Source: Brachypterus glaber
Taxonomy: Eukaryota; Arthropoda; Insecta; Coleoptera; Kateretidae
Assembly (NCBI GenBank): GCA_958510825.1
Contig: OY294044.1
Coordinates: 43,599,100 to 43,663,099 of the forward strand
Direction of reading: 5' to 3'
DNA length: 64,000 nucleotides
The position numbers and the translations under genes were made by a program. Below are positions 40,177 to 51,034 of the stretch, piece after piece. Under the pieces are notes generated by a model that had not been told where the DNA came from, did no database searches, and saw only the letters and a program-made list of their open reading frames with translations. Every line of letters begins with the position of its first letter. Positions within the stretch are counted from its first letter, which is position 1.

Positions 40177-40954
40177 TGTCTTGTTAGTTAAAAAGTATCC
40201 AGTAGTGTCAAAAGTGAAAATGTAGTTTCTGTGAGAAATAATTTTTGAGAATTATTTTTGAATTAAAAATAGTTTTTAAAAGTCCAAACGAAAATTTTTG
40301 AGACTTGTATTATCCGACATGAAAATAATTGGACACTTATAAATATTGTTAGCATGAACACTGATAGAAATTTTGACGAATATTAATTAACTTTGAAAAG
40401 TATTTTGTAAAATAATTTGAATGACTTATACGAACCAGTTCTAATATTTACACTAAGAAAAATGTGGACAATAAATTGGGATTTGAAAATGATTGCGAAT
40501 AGTTGGGATTTCAATCATAGAATGTTTTAAGTTAGAAGTATTTAATGGAAAACTAATATATAATGGAAATTAGAATTTAAGGGCTTTGCATAGAAAAAGG
40601 ACTTAGAAGTAAGAATTGATCTTTCATGTTCTTGGAGAATTTATTCACATTTATTTAATATATTATTCTTAAGTTAAGAAGAAATCGTTTTATCTGTTTC
40701 CAAAGCGCCGTCTCCTAGAATACCCGCTCCCGAATAAAGTGATAAGTGGTTAAGTATATTCTCCGCTCGGGTATACTTTAAACACGATAAAAGATTGTAT
40801 GGCCAACCTAACTGAGTAAGTTATAATAATAGTTTTAATTAACTGCTCGGCTATAACCGAATTATATACCACATCACATCATTAGTAGAAAAAGATTTAA
40901 TAGTAAAAAAACCACTATCACTAAATTAGTGATCGAAAATTTCACTTCACTACA
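40177..40954 (+). repeat. 5' LTR
   Basis: 778 bp. It contains a GC-richer block (AGCGCCGTCTCCTAGAATAC, about 40705). It differs from the 3' LTR by a few substitutions and small indels, for example the segment after AGTTTTTAAA. Confidence 0.85.
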
Positions 40955-43900
40955 TTGGTGCTCATGTGATACGGGACTTCAAAATCGATTTTAAAGCAGA
41001 AATTTTTGTGCAGAAGTAATTAAAAAAAATCGAAAATAAACGAAATTTGGACAAAAGAGTCTGTAAGATAAATGATTTTTTTTATGAAAAACGAATTTTA
41101 AAAATCGGTTTTGATGTGAGATTGGATTATTTTTGCTTAAAATCAAAAATATGCTAAGGGAAACAGTAACTTCAGAAACTTAAGTAATGTCGGAAGAGGC
41201 AGCAGATTTTTGGAAAAGACAACATCAAAAATTGGCCGCATGAAGATGGAAGAAGAGTGATATTTTGCAAAAAATTGCAGAATTTTATGGGCTATAGAAA
41301 AATGTCAGTTGAAGGGAAGATTGTTTTTTTTTTGTTTTTTAAAAATGTTGGTATGTTTTTTTCTCGAGTTATTCGTTATAGATTTGTAAAGTATGAAATC
41401 GTGTTTAAAATTTTTGGAAATTATGAGTGTTTTTTCTTGAGTTTTTGGCTTTTTAATTTTAATTATATTACAATGGTAGAATTTTTTGTCTTTAAAATAA
41501 AGTATAAAAATACGATTTGATACTTCGGAAATATTTTTTCAATAGTATTTTTTCTTTGTCAGGTTAGGTTTAGAGTATTTGATAATTTTAATTTGAACTG
41601 GATGGGAAAAAATATATATTTAGTTTTATTCATTAGCGTGTACCTTATTTTATTTAATGGAATAACTTTTCAGGATATTTTTATTTTTTCGATATTTTTT
41701 TTAGCGTACTTAAAAAAAACGTAATTTTTTTTTTAGGTTTGTATTTTATTATTTTTTTTTTAAATGATATTTTTATTAAAGCGTACAATAATTATAATTA
41801 TTCTCAGAATTTTTTTTTTACTTTTTTGGAACTTATAGTACGATTTTTATTTTCATTAAATAGTACAGAATTTTTTTTAATAATATTTAAAAAAAAAAAG
41901 AAATATTTTTTTTTTAAATTATTTTTTATTTGGGAAATTTAAATTTGATTTTTTATTATTAACGTGTATCTACAGTATAATTTTTTTTTCATTAAATTTT
42001 TCTTGAAAACTAAATTTTAAATTTTATTTTATAGAATTATTTGTTTTTATTAAAGTGTACCTACATATGATTTTTTTTTAACGGTTAACATTTGTTTTTT
42101 TTTAACTGGAATTTGATTGTTATTTTAATGGAAACAGAAATATTTAATTTTTTTTATTGTAATTCATTGTGAAAATTTAAACAAAATGTTTAAAAATTAC
42201 CAAAAAAATATCGAGGTTTTATATGTAAGGAATGCCTACTTGGATGTAGTTTAAATATCTTGAAAAATGTTTAGTTGATTTCTGATTTTTTTTTATTATA
42301 AAAAAAAATATTTTAAGAACCACTTTATTATAATTTTGTAATGTTGCTTTCAGTGTATAGAAAATACGTAAGTCTCTCTTCACTCACAGGTGCACGCTGG
42401 GTCTTTGAAAGTGTTTATGTAATAAAAATTAATAGTGTTAACGATTTGAAAATTTAATGGTTTATTCTGTGACTTCGTTTTTTTATCTTAGTATATTTAT
42501 AAAACAATTTTATCTATCTTATTGGAGATGTGAATAATCAGTTTATAGAGAAAAGTATTTATTCGTATGGTAATAGCTACCCCAAACGTAATGAGTATTT
42601 TTTGTTATCTTCTCAGATTTTTTTTTCTTTCGAAATAATATGTTATTTTTTGTTTTAATTTCAGTTTATAGTTTTGTAAAAATAATTTTAAATCAAAGCG
42701 AATTTGTTTAGTATAGTCTGAGAAAACCTACAGTTTTATGGAAAAATACCGTTTGTTCAGTACTGGCCAAACTGAACGTAACTATATTTTTCTCCGTGTA
42801 TTTAATTATTTTATTTTTTATGGAATTTGCAGTTTTATCGTTGGTTAATATGACTTTATTTTTTTAAGGCAAGATATTTATTGTACAAAGAGATAAATAG
42901 TCACATATTGTCACAAATTGTCACATGTTCCTTTCCCATTAAAGGTTTGTAAAAATAGGGAAAGCCAGGTTATTGATGAAAATTATAACAAAAATAGTCT
43001 TCTGTGGAGAAAGGTTAAAAAGTTGCATTCATTTAAAAATGTGCTTGAGTAACAGTTTTTTTTTTGTGAAAAAGGTTAAAGGTTATTAAAGGTTTTAAAG
43101 GTCCAGTTCAAAAATAAATTAAGGCAACAAGTTATATATTATTAAATTTATTTTGGTTGGGTATATTAAAATACTAGTAATGTTTTGTAATGCATAAACA
43201 AAATTAGGTTCAATAATGAGTTATGTTTTTGTTTTTTAGTTTTTTTTTTTGGTGAATTCGAAATATCGTATAAAAGGTGTGCGTATATCGCATATATGTG
43301 TAACTAATAAATATATTTATTAAGCTTTTACTATCAGAAGGCTAACGTAGTCTTTCTGCCTATAGTATTATAGAGTGTAAATAAAATAAAATATCGAAAA
43401 GGTCTCAGAGAAGTTATTACAATAACTAGAGAATGCCTACAATGTAGGATGATTTTTTATTATAATTTACGTAAAAGTTTGGAATATATGAGGGTTATGA
43501 GGGTTATGTTTTGTAAAAAAAAATTAACCAGTTGGTAAAAAAAAGCGTAATATATCATTAAACAGCTTAACGTAGTTTAAAGTAAATCTTATAAACTTAT
43601 TCTGCCTCAAAGCATTTATATGATAACTTGAGAACGCCTGCGATTCATTGCAATGTAGGCTTATTTTTATTGGGATTTATCTTGGAATTTACGTAGAAAG
43701 TTAGGATATTAGAGGGATACGTTACGTAAATATCGAGTTGGGAGTATAATATATTAACGTAAAGGCCCGAGAAATTGGTGTTATAATAAGTAACACTTGT
43801 TTGTTACATGAAAAGTTTGAAGAAGGACATAGTCCTTTATGTTTTTAAATTTGCTACTTAAGCAAAAGTGGAAGTTATAAATTGGTGCAGATTTGGAGTT

Positions 43901-44771
43901 TTGGGTTTTTTGAAAAATTGTAAGAAATTTACGAAAATGTGCGCAAAATTTCGCAAATAGTATTACGATAGTACGATTATTAAAATCTGGAAATAGTAAG
44001 AAATTTGACAAAAAGTATTACAATTAAGTAAAGACTCAAACTTTAAATCAGGGGGTTAGGTAGTGTTTTTAACACAGAACCAAACAGTCTTGGTTAATTC
44101 GCAATAATTTGCAGTTACCAAAGAAAATTTCCATGGAACCTGGTGACAGGAGCCATGACGTTACCCAAGTGGAGGAATGAATTTTTGTTTCAAAACTAAA
44201 AAAAAAAAAGGGGTAGTATTTTATGAAGTATGAAATAGGCACCGATAAATAGTCGACAAATAGTGAGTGGAGTTGGTTTGGACTTTTGCGAATACTATAG
44301 TATTTTTTTTTTTGAAATAAATGTAATTAATTATAAAATGAGTTAGAGATTCTCGGAAAAGTAGTAGAAGTTGTATCAATACGAGGGATATTTCGAATAT
44401 AGTAAGTAACGAATGATTATAAATACCTAGTCCAATAAGTGGCTATATGAATATTGAACTTTATTTTTGTTGAAATATGTAAGGGCTTATTCATTAATGG
44501 TATAATTTTTTTTTTAAGTGTACGAAGTTGCAGTTATTAAAGTTGTATAATATTGCATATTATTAATTATATAACTTAGCAAGTTTGTCAATACGTAGTA
44601 AAGATTATTTTTATTGAAGTTTATGGTATAATGAATGAAATAGAGATGCCTATTGTAAAGTTTATGTAAGTAATAATGTAAATTATTAACTATAAAACGT
44701 ATAAGGAAGATATAACTTGTTGTTCTTAAAAGTAATGTTTTAGTTGTTCTTATGATTTAGATATAGGTTTT

Positions 44772-45545
44772 TGTCTTGTTAGTTAAAAAGTATCCAGTAG
44801 TGTCAAAATTGAAAATGTAGTTTCTGTGAGAAATAATTTTTGAGAATTATTTTTGAATTAAAAATAGTTTTTAAACTTAGAAAATTTTTGAGACTTGTAT
44901 TATCCGACATGAAAATAATTGGACACTTATAAATATTGTTAGCATGAACACTGATAGAAATTTTGACGAATATTAATTAACTTTGAAAAGTATTTTGTAA
45001 AATAATTTGAATGACTTATACGAACCAGTTCTAATATTTACACTAAGAAAAATGTGGACAATAAATTGGGATTTGAAAATGATTGCGAATAGTTGGGATT
45101 TCAATCATAGAATGTTTTAAGTTAGAAGTATTTAATGGAAAACTAATATATAATGGAAATTAGAATTTAAGGGCTTTGCATAGAAAAAGGACTTAGAAGT
45201 AAGAATTGATCTTTCATGTTCTTGGAGAATTTATTCACATTTATTTAATATATTATTCTTAAGTTAAGAAGAAATCGTTTTATCTGTTTCCAAAGCGCCG
45301 TCTCCTAGAATACCCGCTCCCGAATAAAGTGATAAGTGGTTAAGTATATTCTCCGCTCGGGTATACTTTAAATACGATAAAAGATTGTATGGCCAACCTA
45401 ACTGAGTAAGTTATAATAATAGTTTTAATTAACTGCTCGGCTATAACCAAATTATATACCACATCACATCATTAGTAGAAAAATATTTAATAGTAAAAAA
45501 ACCACTATCACTAAATTAGTGATCGAAAATTTCAACTTCACTACA
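44772..45545 (+). repeat. 3' LTR
   Basis: 774 bp, colinear with the 5' LTR. The last bases CACTACA are followed at once by the inverted arm at 45546. Confidence 0.85.
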
Positions 45546-45724
45546 ACTATGACGACAATTGGAGTTTTGATGGTAGCTGTGATTGAAATCTTAACTTTAT
45601 AACGGGGTTTAGCCAAAATTGTTAAGTTATCATTAACTTGTAAATATATATATATATATGTAAAAAATACGCATTTAAAAAAACTTTATTATTTTTTTTC
45701 CGTTGCTAGCAAAGTCTAGCAATT
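45546..45724. repeat. Right arm of the inverted pair around the LTR retrotransposon
   Basis: Inverse of 39657-39826, with an extra TATATATATATATATG tract (45646-45660). The pair suggests an older foldback element into which the LTR element inserted. Confidence 0.8.
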
Positions 45725-46019
45725 TTTTTTTTCGATAAATGGTGACTTTTTTATATTTATGTTTTTTTAAACTGAGTTACTATTTTCACGTTTCAAGGAC
45801 CTTTATATTAGGATACAGGTACTTTATTAATTATGTAATATATTTTTAAATATACCTGAGTACAAGTAAGTATATATTCTATGATTAAAACATTTAGTTT
45901 ATTTTACACGTGACTTGAAATAAAGATTATCACGAAGGGGATTAAATGTATTGTTAGGGGTAATCATATCTTTATCATATTAAATGCTTTAATTATAAGT
46001 ATTTCTCCGAAACTTTGCA

Positions 46020-46150
46020 AAATAATTATTTTTTTATTTATTTTTATTTATTTATTTATTAAGCAATATATTACAAAGTCATGGGGAGTCCCAAATAAGC
46101 TTGTGCTAGGGACTCCCAATTAATTTAGGCATACAAAATTATCCAAAATT
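46020..46150 (-). repeat. LINE-like 3' tail
   Basis: An ATTTATTTATTTATTAAGCAA tract followed by ATTACAAAGTCATGGGGAG is related to 49585-49640. On the minus strand it ends in an AATA-type tail. Confidence 0.45.
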
Positions 46151-46261
46151 TTAATTATTATGTTTCTGACAGTAAATTTTAAATTTTCTTCTTGTTCTTT
46201 CTTTTAAAATTAGACCTATTTTTTGTGCAAATATAGTTAAGGTTCAAAAACCGATGCATTA

Positions 46262-46352
46262 TATTGACTCCGCCATTTTGATTTTTTTTTGTTATGGACA
46301 TAGGTCTACTCCGCCGTTTTTAATTTTTTTGTTATGGACATTGGTCTACATC
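46262..46352. repeat. 46-bp tandem duplication next to a host exon
   Basis: Two copies of CTCCGCC.TTTT..TTTTTTTTGTTATGGACAT.GGTCTAC. The motif CCGCCATTTTGATTTTTTT also occurs in the 51-52 kb satellite. Confidence 0.6.
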
Positions 46353-46498
46353 AACATAATTAAAAAAGCCATGTGACAAATTTTTAAAAATATCGAAAAA
46401 AAAAATAAAATTTCGGACCACCCTAAGGATTTTTTTTTTGAAATTTTTCATTATTTTATTCGAAATCAGCAGTATCAAAAATGTTTGCGCTGACTTAC

Positions 46499-46625
46499 CT
46501 TTTACTAAGCTCCAACCACATCACAGAATATCTTGCATATTCCTTTACGAAAAACTCTACAACCACTGTTCTCGGTAATTCCCTTCCAAGTCGATCGATT
46601 TCAATCTTTTCCAGAGAATATGGAC
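46499..46625 (-). CDS. Exon encoding juxtamembrane ectodomain of the LDLa membrane protein
   Basis: A 127-base exon on the minus strand. The acceptor ATCTATTTTAG ends at 46626 and the donor is AAAAG|GTAAGT (GT at 46497-46498). In the phase required by the neighbours it is open for 41 residues (PYSLEKIEIDRLGREL at the start, ARYSVMWLELSK at the end), with split codons at both ends. Joined to the LDLa exon it restores an arginine codon across a 12.3-kb intron. The text resembles the edge of a CUB-like beta-sandwich (alternating aromatic and valine residues), but that domain name is inference only. It is separated from the exon at 48546-48800 by a 1.9-kb intron. Confidence 0.8.
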
Positions 46626-48047
46626 CTAAAATAGATATAAAAATGCATTTTTACTATCCTTTTTATTACCCTTTTATTACGTTTTCATTTCAGATAAATT
46701 GCAGCCGCCATAAGTTTAAAATTATTATTTAATTACAGAGATCATAACAAATTAAATTCCAACTGGGAGGATCTGATATTACGCTTCTCTTAGATTTTTT
46801 AACACTAAATCCGCATTTGGCTTATTCAATTTTATAAGGTAAAGTCATGTAAGTTGGTCAACCTTCTGTAAACCACTCTTAGTTTTTCAGGTTATTAGAG
46901 TTTATCTTGTACAATTTTTGCATCGTAAAAGATTTTTTCCTAAAAATAACTCATAAATTACAAAAATTGCAACTTTTTGAATATTTATTTAAATATAGAG
47001 AGTACAACTTACCCCACATACCTGACTTTACCTTAGATAAAAAGGGTTTTGATATATCGCTTCATACGGATTTTGGTTTTCCGAATCTGTTCGCAGTTTC
47101 TCTATATTAGTTAAAAAAAAAAGCTCAGAAGTGCTAAAAATGGCAAATTTTCGTGGTCTTAACAGCGTTTTTGTCAAAACCCAGACCTAATAGCTATATT
47201 CTTTGATTTGATTTGGATTCAGCAAACGGTTATTAGATTTTTTTTGTGATAAAACTTTACACTATGTAAGAACACTTGGTCTGGTTTACTATCGATCTAG
47301 AGTCCTTTACATTATACCATTTATTTATAACCAAAGTTCGGACTTTCAATATTTACATAACGGGGGCTCGCGAAAGTTAGAATAATATAAAGGCTATATT
47401 TAATTAATTCAGCACTTTAAACGATATTTTACTAACCACGCCATCATTTCTACACTCAGAAAAGGTTTTGGTAGCTAATATCACAATAGCGTTATGTATT
47501 AATATAAGGTTTTTGCCTATTTGACACCCCACGATACATGTTATATGAATTTAAATATATACATCATGTTTAAATACATACTGAAATAAAAGTAATACTC
47601 ACTATAAAGTCACCCAGATCAAGATACTTTTTTTTTGTTTGGCTGAAGCGCTGCTACAGTTTTCAAAATTTCAAAGTTTCTTGAAAGAAAAAACTAAATA
47701 TGGGTTTTGATGTATTTTGTTTAGTAGAATTCAAATTTGAAGTCAGATTAGTTTTATCATTTTACGTTTTTTTTTTAATTCCAAAAAACCATACAAAATC
47801 CATAAAAAATCATGTTTTTTGCATAAGAATAGACCTGTGTAGTCAAAAGATCAGGGTACTTTTTTTATTTTGTGGGCTTGTGTAACTATTACAGTACAAG
47901 TAAGGTAAGTAAGATATTATGCACGAAAAAAAAAACCTATGTCAAGTGTAAACTAAGTATTAATAATAGCTATAGGTATTTTATAAATAACTGTTTTAAA
48001 ATTGTAAATTTTGCGGGCCTCGGGTAAATGAATACCAACAGTCCGGC

Positions 48048-48296
48048 CTCTTTTTAACCGACTTCCAAAAAAGGAGAAGGTTATCAATTCGACGTGTGAC
48101 TTTTTTTATGTTTGTTCCCGCATAACTTTGGAACGGATAATCAAGATAAATCTAATCGTTTTAACGCAATTTCACTTAAAACCGGCTTAATTTGGTTGTA
48201 ATAGGAACCAAATTTTTAGAAAATGATCTGATAACTCGGATAAGCCAGATAAGGGAACGTTCAAGTATTACGTAACGCTCCTAGGGGGGTGGGGGT
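48048..48296. repeat. Common insect-type dispersed repeat
   Basis: It begins TTTTTAACCGACTTCCAAAA and continues CGCATAACTTTGGAACGG. I recall similar text as an abundant interspersed repeat in insect genomes. The end (48254-48290) has an inverted partner at 13390-13420. Confidence 0.5.
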
Positions 48297-48310
48297 CATT
48301 TTGGAGTGTT

Positions 48311-48516
48311 AAAACTTTTCACAAAAAAAATGAACCGACTTCTGTCTCTAAAAAGTAAAAAATAAAAAATAAGTAGGTACCAATTTCACAGCAATCAATT
48401 TAACAACAAAAATAATTGTTAGTATTTAATTTAGGGAGTGGTAAGATTGACACCGACTTATTTTTTATTTTTTACTTTTTAGAGACAGAAGTCGGTTTAT
48501 TTTTTTGCGAAAAGTT
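48311..48516. mobile_element. Hairpin MITE beside a host splice donor
   Basis: Arms 48311-48374 and 48455-48516 are reverse complements over about 62 bases (CCGACTTCTGTCTCTAAAAA). The loop is about 80 bases. The right arm ends 28 bases from the donor at 48544-48545. Confidence 0.82.
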
Positions 48517-48545
48517 TTTATTATATTATAAACTTTATAACGTAC

Positions 48546-48800
48546 CTATTTTATGCTCTCCAGAATTCCAGCCTTCCGAAAAAACCTCCACTAGATGACT
48601 TCTTGAATATCCCTCGGATGGACACACCAGCGCTGAATATAAGGCAGTATGTACCATAATTCGGTTGCTGTTGTCACAAGCAACGGATAGGATATTTGTG
48701 GTGAAGGAATTATTTGCTATTCGACGGGTTTGTTGTAAAATTTTTCCGTTAATTTTTACGTAAAGATACTTGTTTTGTGATGGTATTATTACTCTTGGTG
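48546..48800 (-). CDS. Partial upstream exon of the LDLa membrane protein, cut by the assembly gap
   Basis: An open frame on the minus strand runs from the gap edge at 48800 to a donor AATAG|GTACGT (GT at 48544-48545), leaving one base of a split codon. That is the phase required by the exon at 46499-46625. About 85 residues are visible, including NKYLYVKING, SVACDNSNRI, HTALYSALVCPSEG and VEVFSEGW, with two cysteines and an N-linked glycosylation sequon (NNS). It looks like extracellular domain sequence. Its 5' end lies inside the N run, so the acceptor cannot be seen. Translation beyond the gap (49001-49086) is repeat sequence, and I do not treat it as part of the exon. Confidence 0.75.
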
Positions 48801-49000
48801 NNNNNNNNNNNNNNNNNNNNNNNNNNNNNNNNNNNNNNNNNNNNNNNNNNNNNNNNNNNNNNNNNNNNNNNNNNNNNNNNNNNNNNNNNNNNNNNNNNNN
48901 NNNNNNNNNNNNNNNNNNNNNNNNNNNNNNNNNNNNNNNNNNNNNNNNNNNNNNNNNNNNNNNNNNNNNNNNNNNNNNNNNNNNNNNNNNNNNNNNNNNN
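48801..49000. other. Assembly gap (200 N)
   Basis: Exactly 200 N, a typical placeholder length. The left edge is host coding sequence and the right edge is a cluster of GAGCTC-type repeats, so the true size is unknown. Confidence 0.99.
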
Positions 49001-49461
49001 AAGGTGAGCTCCTCCCATGCTAAAGTTGCGGCTAAAGTGGGCTCCGCGGCAAGGTGAGCTCCGATACACGGAGCCCACTTTGCCAAACGCTAAAAATATC
49101 GCCAAACATCTTATTTTAAGGTGTAGATTCATTCTCTAAAGTTTCAGCTGGACTCCATTTTGGTCGCTATCATGAATATGTATACTTTTTTAGTTTGCGT
49201 GTATATTATTAGATGGCGGCAATTGTAAACCTTAATATACAGCTTTGGATACCTTCAGCGGTCAACCTGGAATCCACTACGCTTGGCAATGCAGCATATG
49301 TATATTTTATACACCTAGCGGTTATGGTAAACTCATATAAATAAAAGTGAATCTTTGACGGCTTATAATAATGCAACAAGAAAACAACACTCTATTTTAT
49401 TTGCCTAAACTAGTAATATGAAAATACGGATCATTTATTTTGCTATTTAGTGCATCATTGT

Positions 49462-49542
49462 GTTCTCGGGTGGGATCATTAAGTTCTCGGATGGGATAAT
49501 TGAGTTCTCGGATGGGATCATTGAGTTCTCGGCTCGGCTCGG
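49462..49542. repeat. 21-bp tandem repeat
   Basis: Four copies of GTTCTCGGATGGGATCATTGA, the last one degenerate (CTCGGCTCGGCTCGG). Confidence 0.9.
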
Positions 49543-49671
49543 AGGAAAAAAACTATTTTATATAATAGGCTGACTGAAATTATTGTTTATTACTTGCAAA
49601 AAGTATTACATAAGCATGGAGAGCCCCAAATAAGCTTTTATAAACCAAGAATTGAGATCCCAGTAACTTTG

Positions 49672-49822
49672 AATACCTATAGCAAATAAGTTGGGCTCCT
49701 TAGTCACGTGGTTGATGTATATCTTTCGAAAATATATTGAATACCTATCTAAATACCTTTAGCAGATAAGTTGGGCTCCTTAGTCACGTGGTTAATGTAT
49801 ATCTTTGGAAAATCTATTGCTC
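49672..49822. repeat. Tandem duplication with CACGTG
   Basis: Two copies of a unit with AAGTTGGGCTCCTTAGTCAC, GTGGTT.ATGTATATCTTT and GAAAAT.TATT. Each holds a CACGTG box; a third TAGTCACGTGAC is at 49881. Confidence 0.85.
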
Positions 49823-49956
49823 TGGCGTTTAAGTTGAGCTCCATGGAGCTTGATCTAGCGATGCATCGACATTCTCTTTTTAGTCACGTGACTATTGCAA
49901 TGGTTCTCTGTTATTTGTTGTTAAATTGTCTAAGAACGTAAAGAAATTTTTTAAAT

Positions 49957-50011
49957 ATGTCGAAAAGAAGTAAGAGAATATTGCTTTTGGCCACAAGTCA
50001 AGCTTCCAGAT
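49957..50011 (+). CDS. Candidate first exon, unknown protein
   Basis: An ATG opens 18 codons (MSKRSKRILLLATSQASR) that run into a good donor, AGAT|GTAAGT, at 50011-50012. It lies downstream of CACGTG-bearing repeats. The basic N-terminus would suit a nuclear or transposon-encoded protein. I found no matching next exon, so this is only a candidate. Confidence 0.25.
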
Positions 50012-50324
50012 GTAAGTATTAAAAAGTTACTATATATTTTAAATCAAATACGAAGTAAATAAATAAATATTGAGCAAAATTATAATTATCTACATAATAT
50101 TATTACAACATAGAGTAGAAAAAAGCGGGAGAAGGAGGTTCAAGGTCACGGTTCGGCTAAAAATCGGATATTGATACTTGATTTCTGATTGTTTTTTATT
50201 AAAAAAGTAAAATAATGCAATTACTTTCCCCTAGGAAAACCTTTTCATTGTTTTTTTACGTTTCTGGAAGTTTTATATCCAAAAAAGATGATTATGTCAA
50301 ATAAAAAAATCGCGTGTCGGTCTG

Positions 50325-50725
50325 TATGTTGGTCTGTCTATTTGTCTGGGGACTTTGTTACCACGATCACTCGCGGACATTTTGAGCTATAGACTTCTTT
50401 GGCCCATAGCACAATGGGCCAGCACATAATAAAACAGGGACACAATTCTTAATTTTTGCATACGACTATTTTCAATACCGCTGATTTTAAATAAAAAAAA
50501 CAAAAAAATTAAAAAAAAAGTCGCGCCCGTAGGATGGTCAAAAAATTTATTTCGTTTTAATCTTTCTAAAAATGTATCAAATGCTTCCTTTGATTACGTT
50601 GATGTAGCAATGTCCATAACTTAAAAATTCAAAATGGCGTAGTCAATATGACGAATCGCGTGTCGGTCTGTCTGTTGGTCTGTCTGTGTGTCCGGGAACT
50701 TTGTAACCACGATCAAGTGGGCTAA
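50325..50725. repeat. Duplicated GTCTGTC-bearing repeat
   Basis: ATCGCGTGTCGGTCTGT..GTTGGTCTGTCT and GGGAACTTTGTAACCACGATCA (with small changes) occur at about 50311-50378 and again at 50655-50716, about 340 bases apart. This is the same kind of unit as 58600 and 61430: a GTCN tract followed by CACGAT. Confidence 0.75.
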
Positions 50726-50829
50726 AAACTTCAAATTTGCAATTTCAAAATTTTATACTTATAAAGATATGATCAAACTTAAAACTACATTTAATACCCT
50801 GTTTTCATAAACATCTGTATTTTAAGATA

Positions 50830-51005
50830 CACTGCCGGATAATAAATTCGGGACACCTAAAAAATTGCCATTTTTTAAATTCAAATGTTCGAAAACTACT
50901 TAATGCTTTTGACTGATTCTTTTTTTGTTTTAACGCTTAAACATTTGATAATTTTGTTTGTAGTAAGAATGATTAAAAAAAAGTATTTTTGTTTTGTTTT
51001 TAAAA
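50830..51005. mobile_element. Tc1/mariner-type end fragment
   Basis: It starts after a TA with CACTGCCGGATAATAAATTC and aligns with 26941-27115. It breaks off where the first satellite starts. Confidence 0.5.
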
Positions 51006-51034
51006 ACCTTTCAAATAAATACAATAAACGCCAT

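Larger units (their letters stand above)
40177..45545 (+). mobile_element. LTR retrotransposon, about 5.4 kb, non-autonomous or decayed
   Basis: Two long direct repeats (40177-40954 and 44772-45545, about 98 percent identical by eye) begin TGTCTTGTTAG and end ACTACA, so they fit the TG...CA rule. A primer-binding-like TTGGTGCTCATGTGATACGG follows the left repeat at 40955. The 3.8-kb interior has only short frames. One near its start reads MSEEAADFWKRQHQKLAA before a stop (about 41188), a possible gag remnant. No protease, RT or integrase motif was found, no clear polypurine tract, and no target duplication. The orientation is taken from the primer site. Confidence 0.78.
34217..46498 (-). other. 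Host-gene intron (12.3 kb), transposon-filled
   Basis: This intron lies between the 46499-46625 exon and the LDLa exon. It carries a 1.6-kb Tc1 element, an LTR retrotransposon of about 5.4 kb, a LINE tail and several tandem duplications, each listed separately. The stretch 36193-38100 is AT-rich; I see only a small hairpin in it (37905-37947, AAATGCAGCTTT arms). No further exon is needed to keep the frame. Confidence 0.7.
46626..48545 (-). other. Host-gene intron (1.9 kb)
   Basis: GTACGT...TTTTAG intron between the 48546 and 46499 exons. Its 46630-48040 part is AT-rich with no repeat recognised. Its 5' end, near 48050-48516, holds repeats listed separately. Confidence 0.65.

Noticed and set aside
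41257..41942. Frames rich in F, I and K
   Set aside because: Translation of T-rich interior of the LTR element; composition alone explains them.
40177..45545. Segmental duplication instead of an LTR element
   Set aside because: TG...CA boundaries and a primer-binding-like sequence right after the first copy favour LTRs, although the lack of a target duplication keeps some doubt.
48535..49132. Frames running through the N gap
   Set aside because: The gap has unknown content. Only the host-exon part left of the gap is supported by splice phase.
48749..49132. Host exon continuing past the gap into 49001-49086
   Set aside because: That sequence matches GAGCTC-type repeats at 53370-53600, so its translation is not protein evidence.
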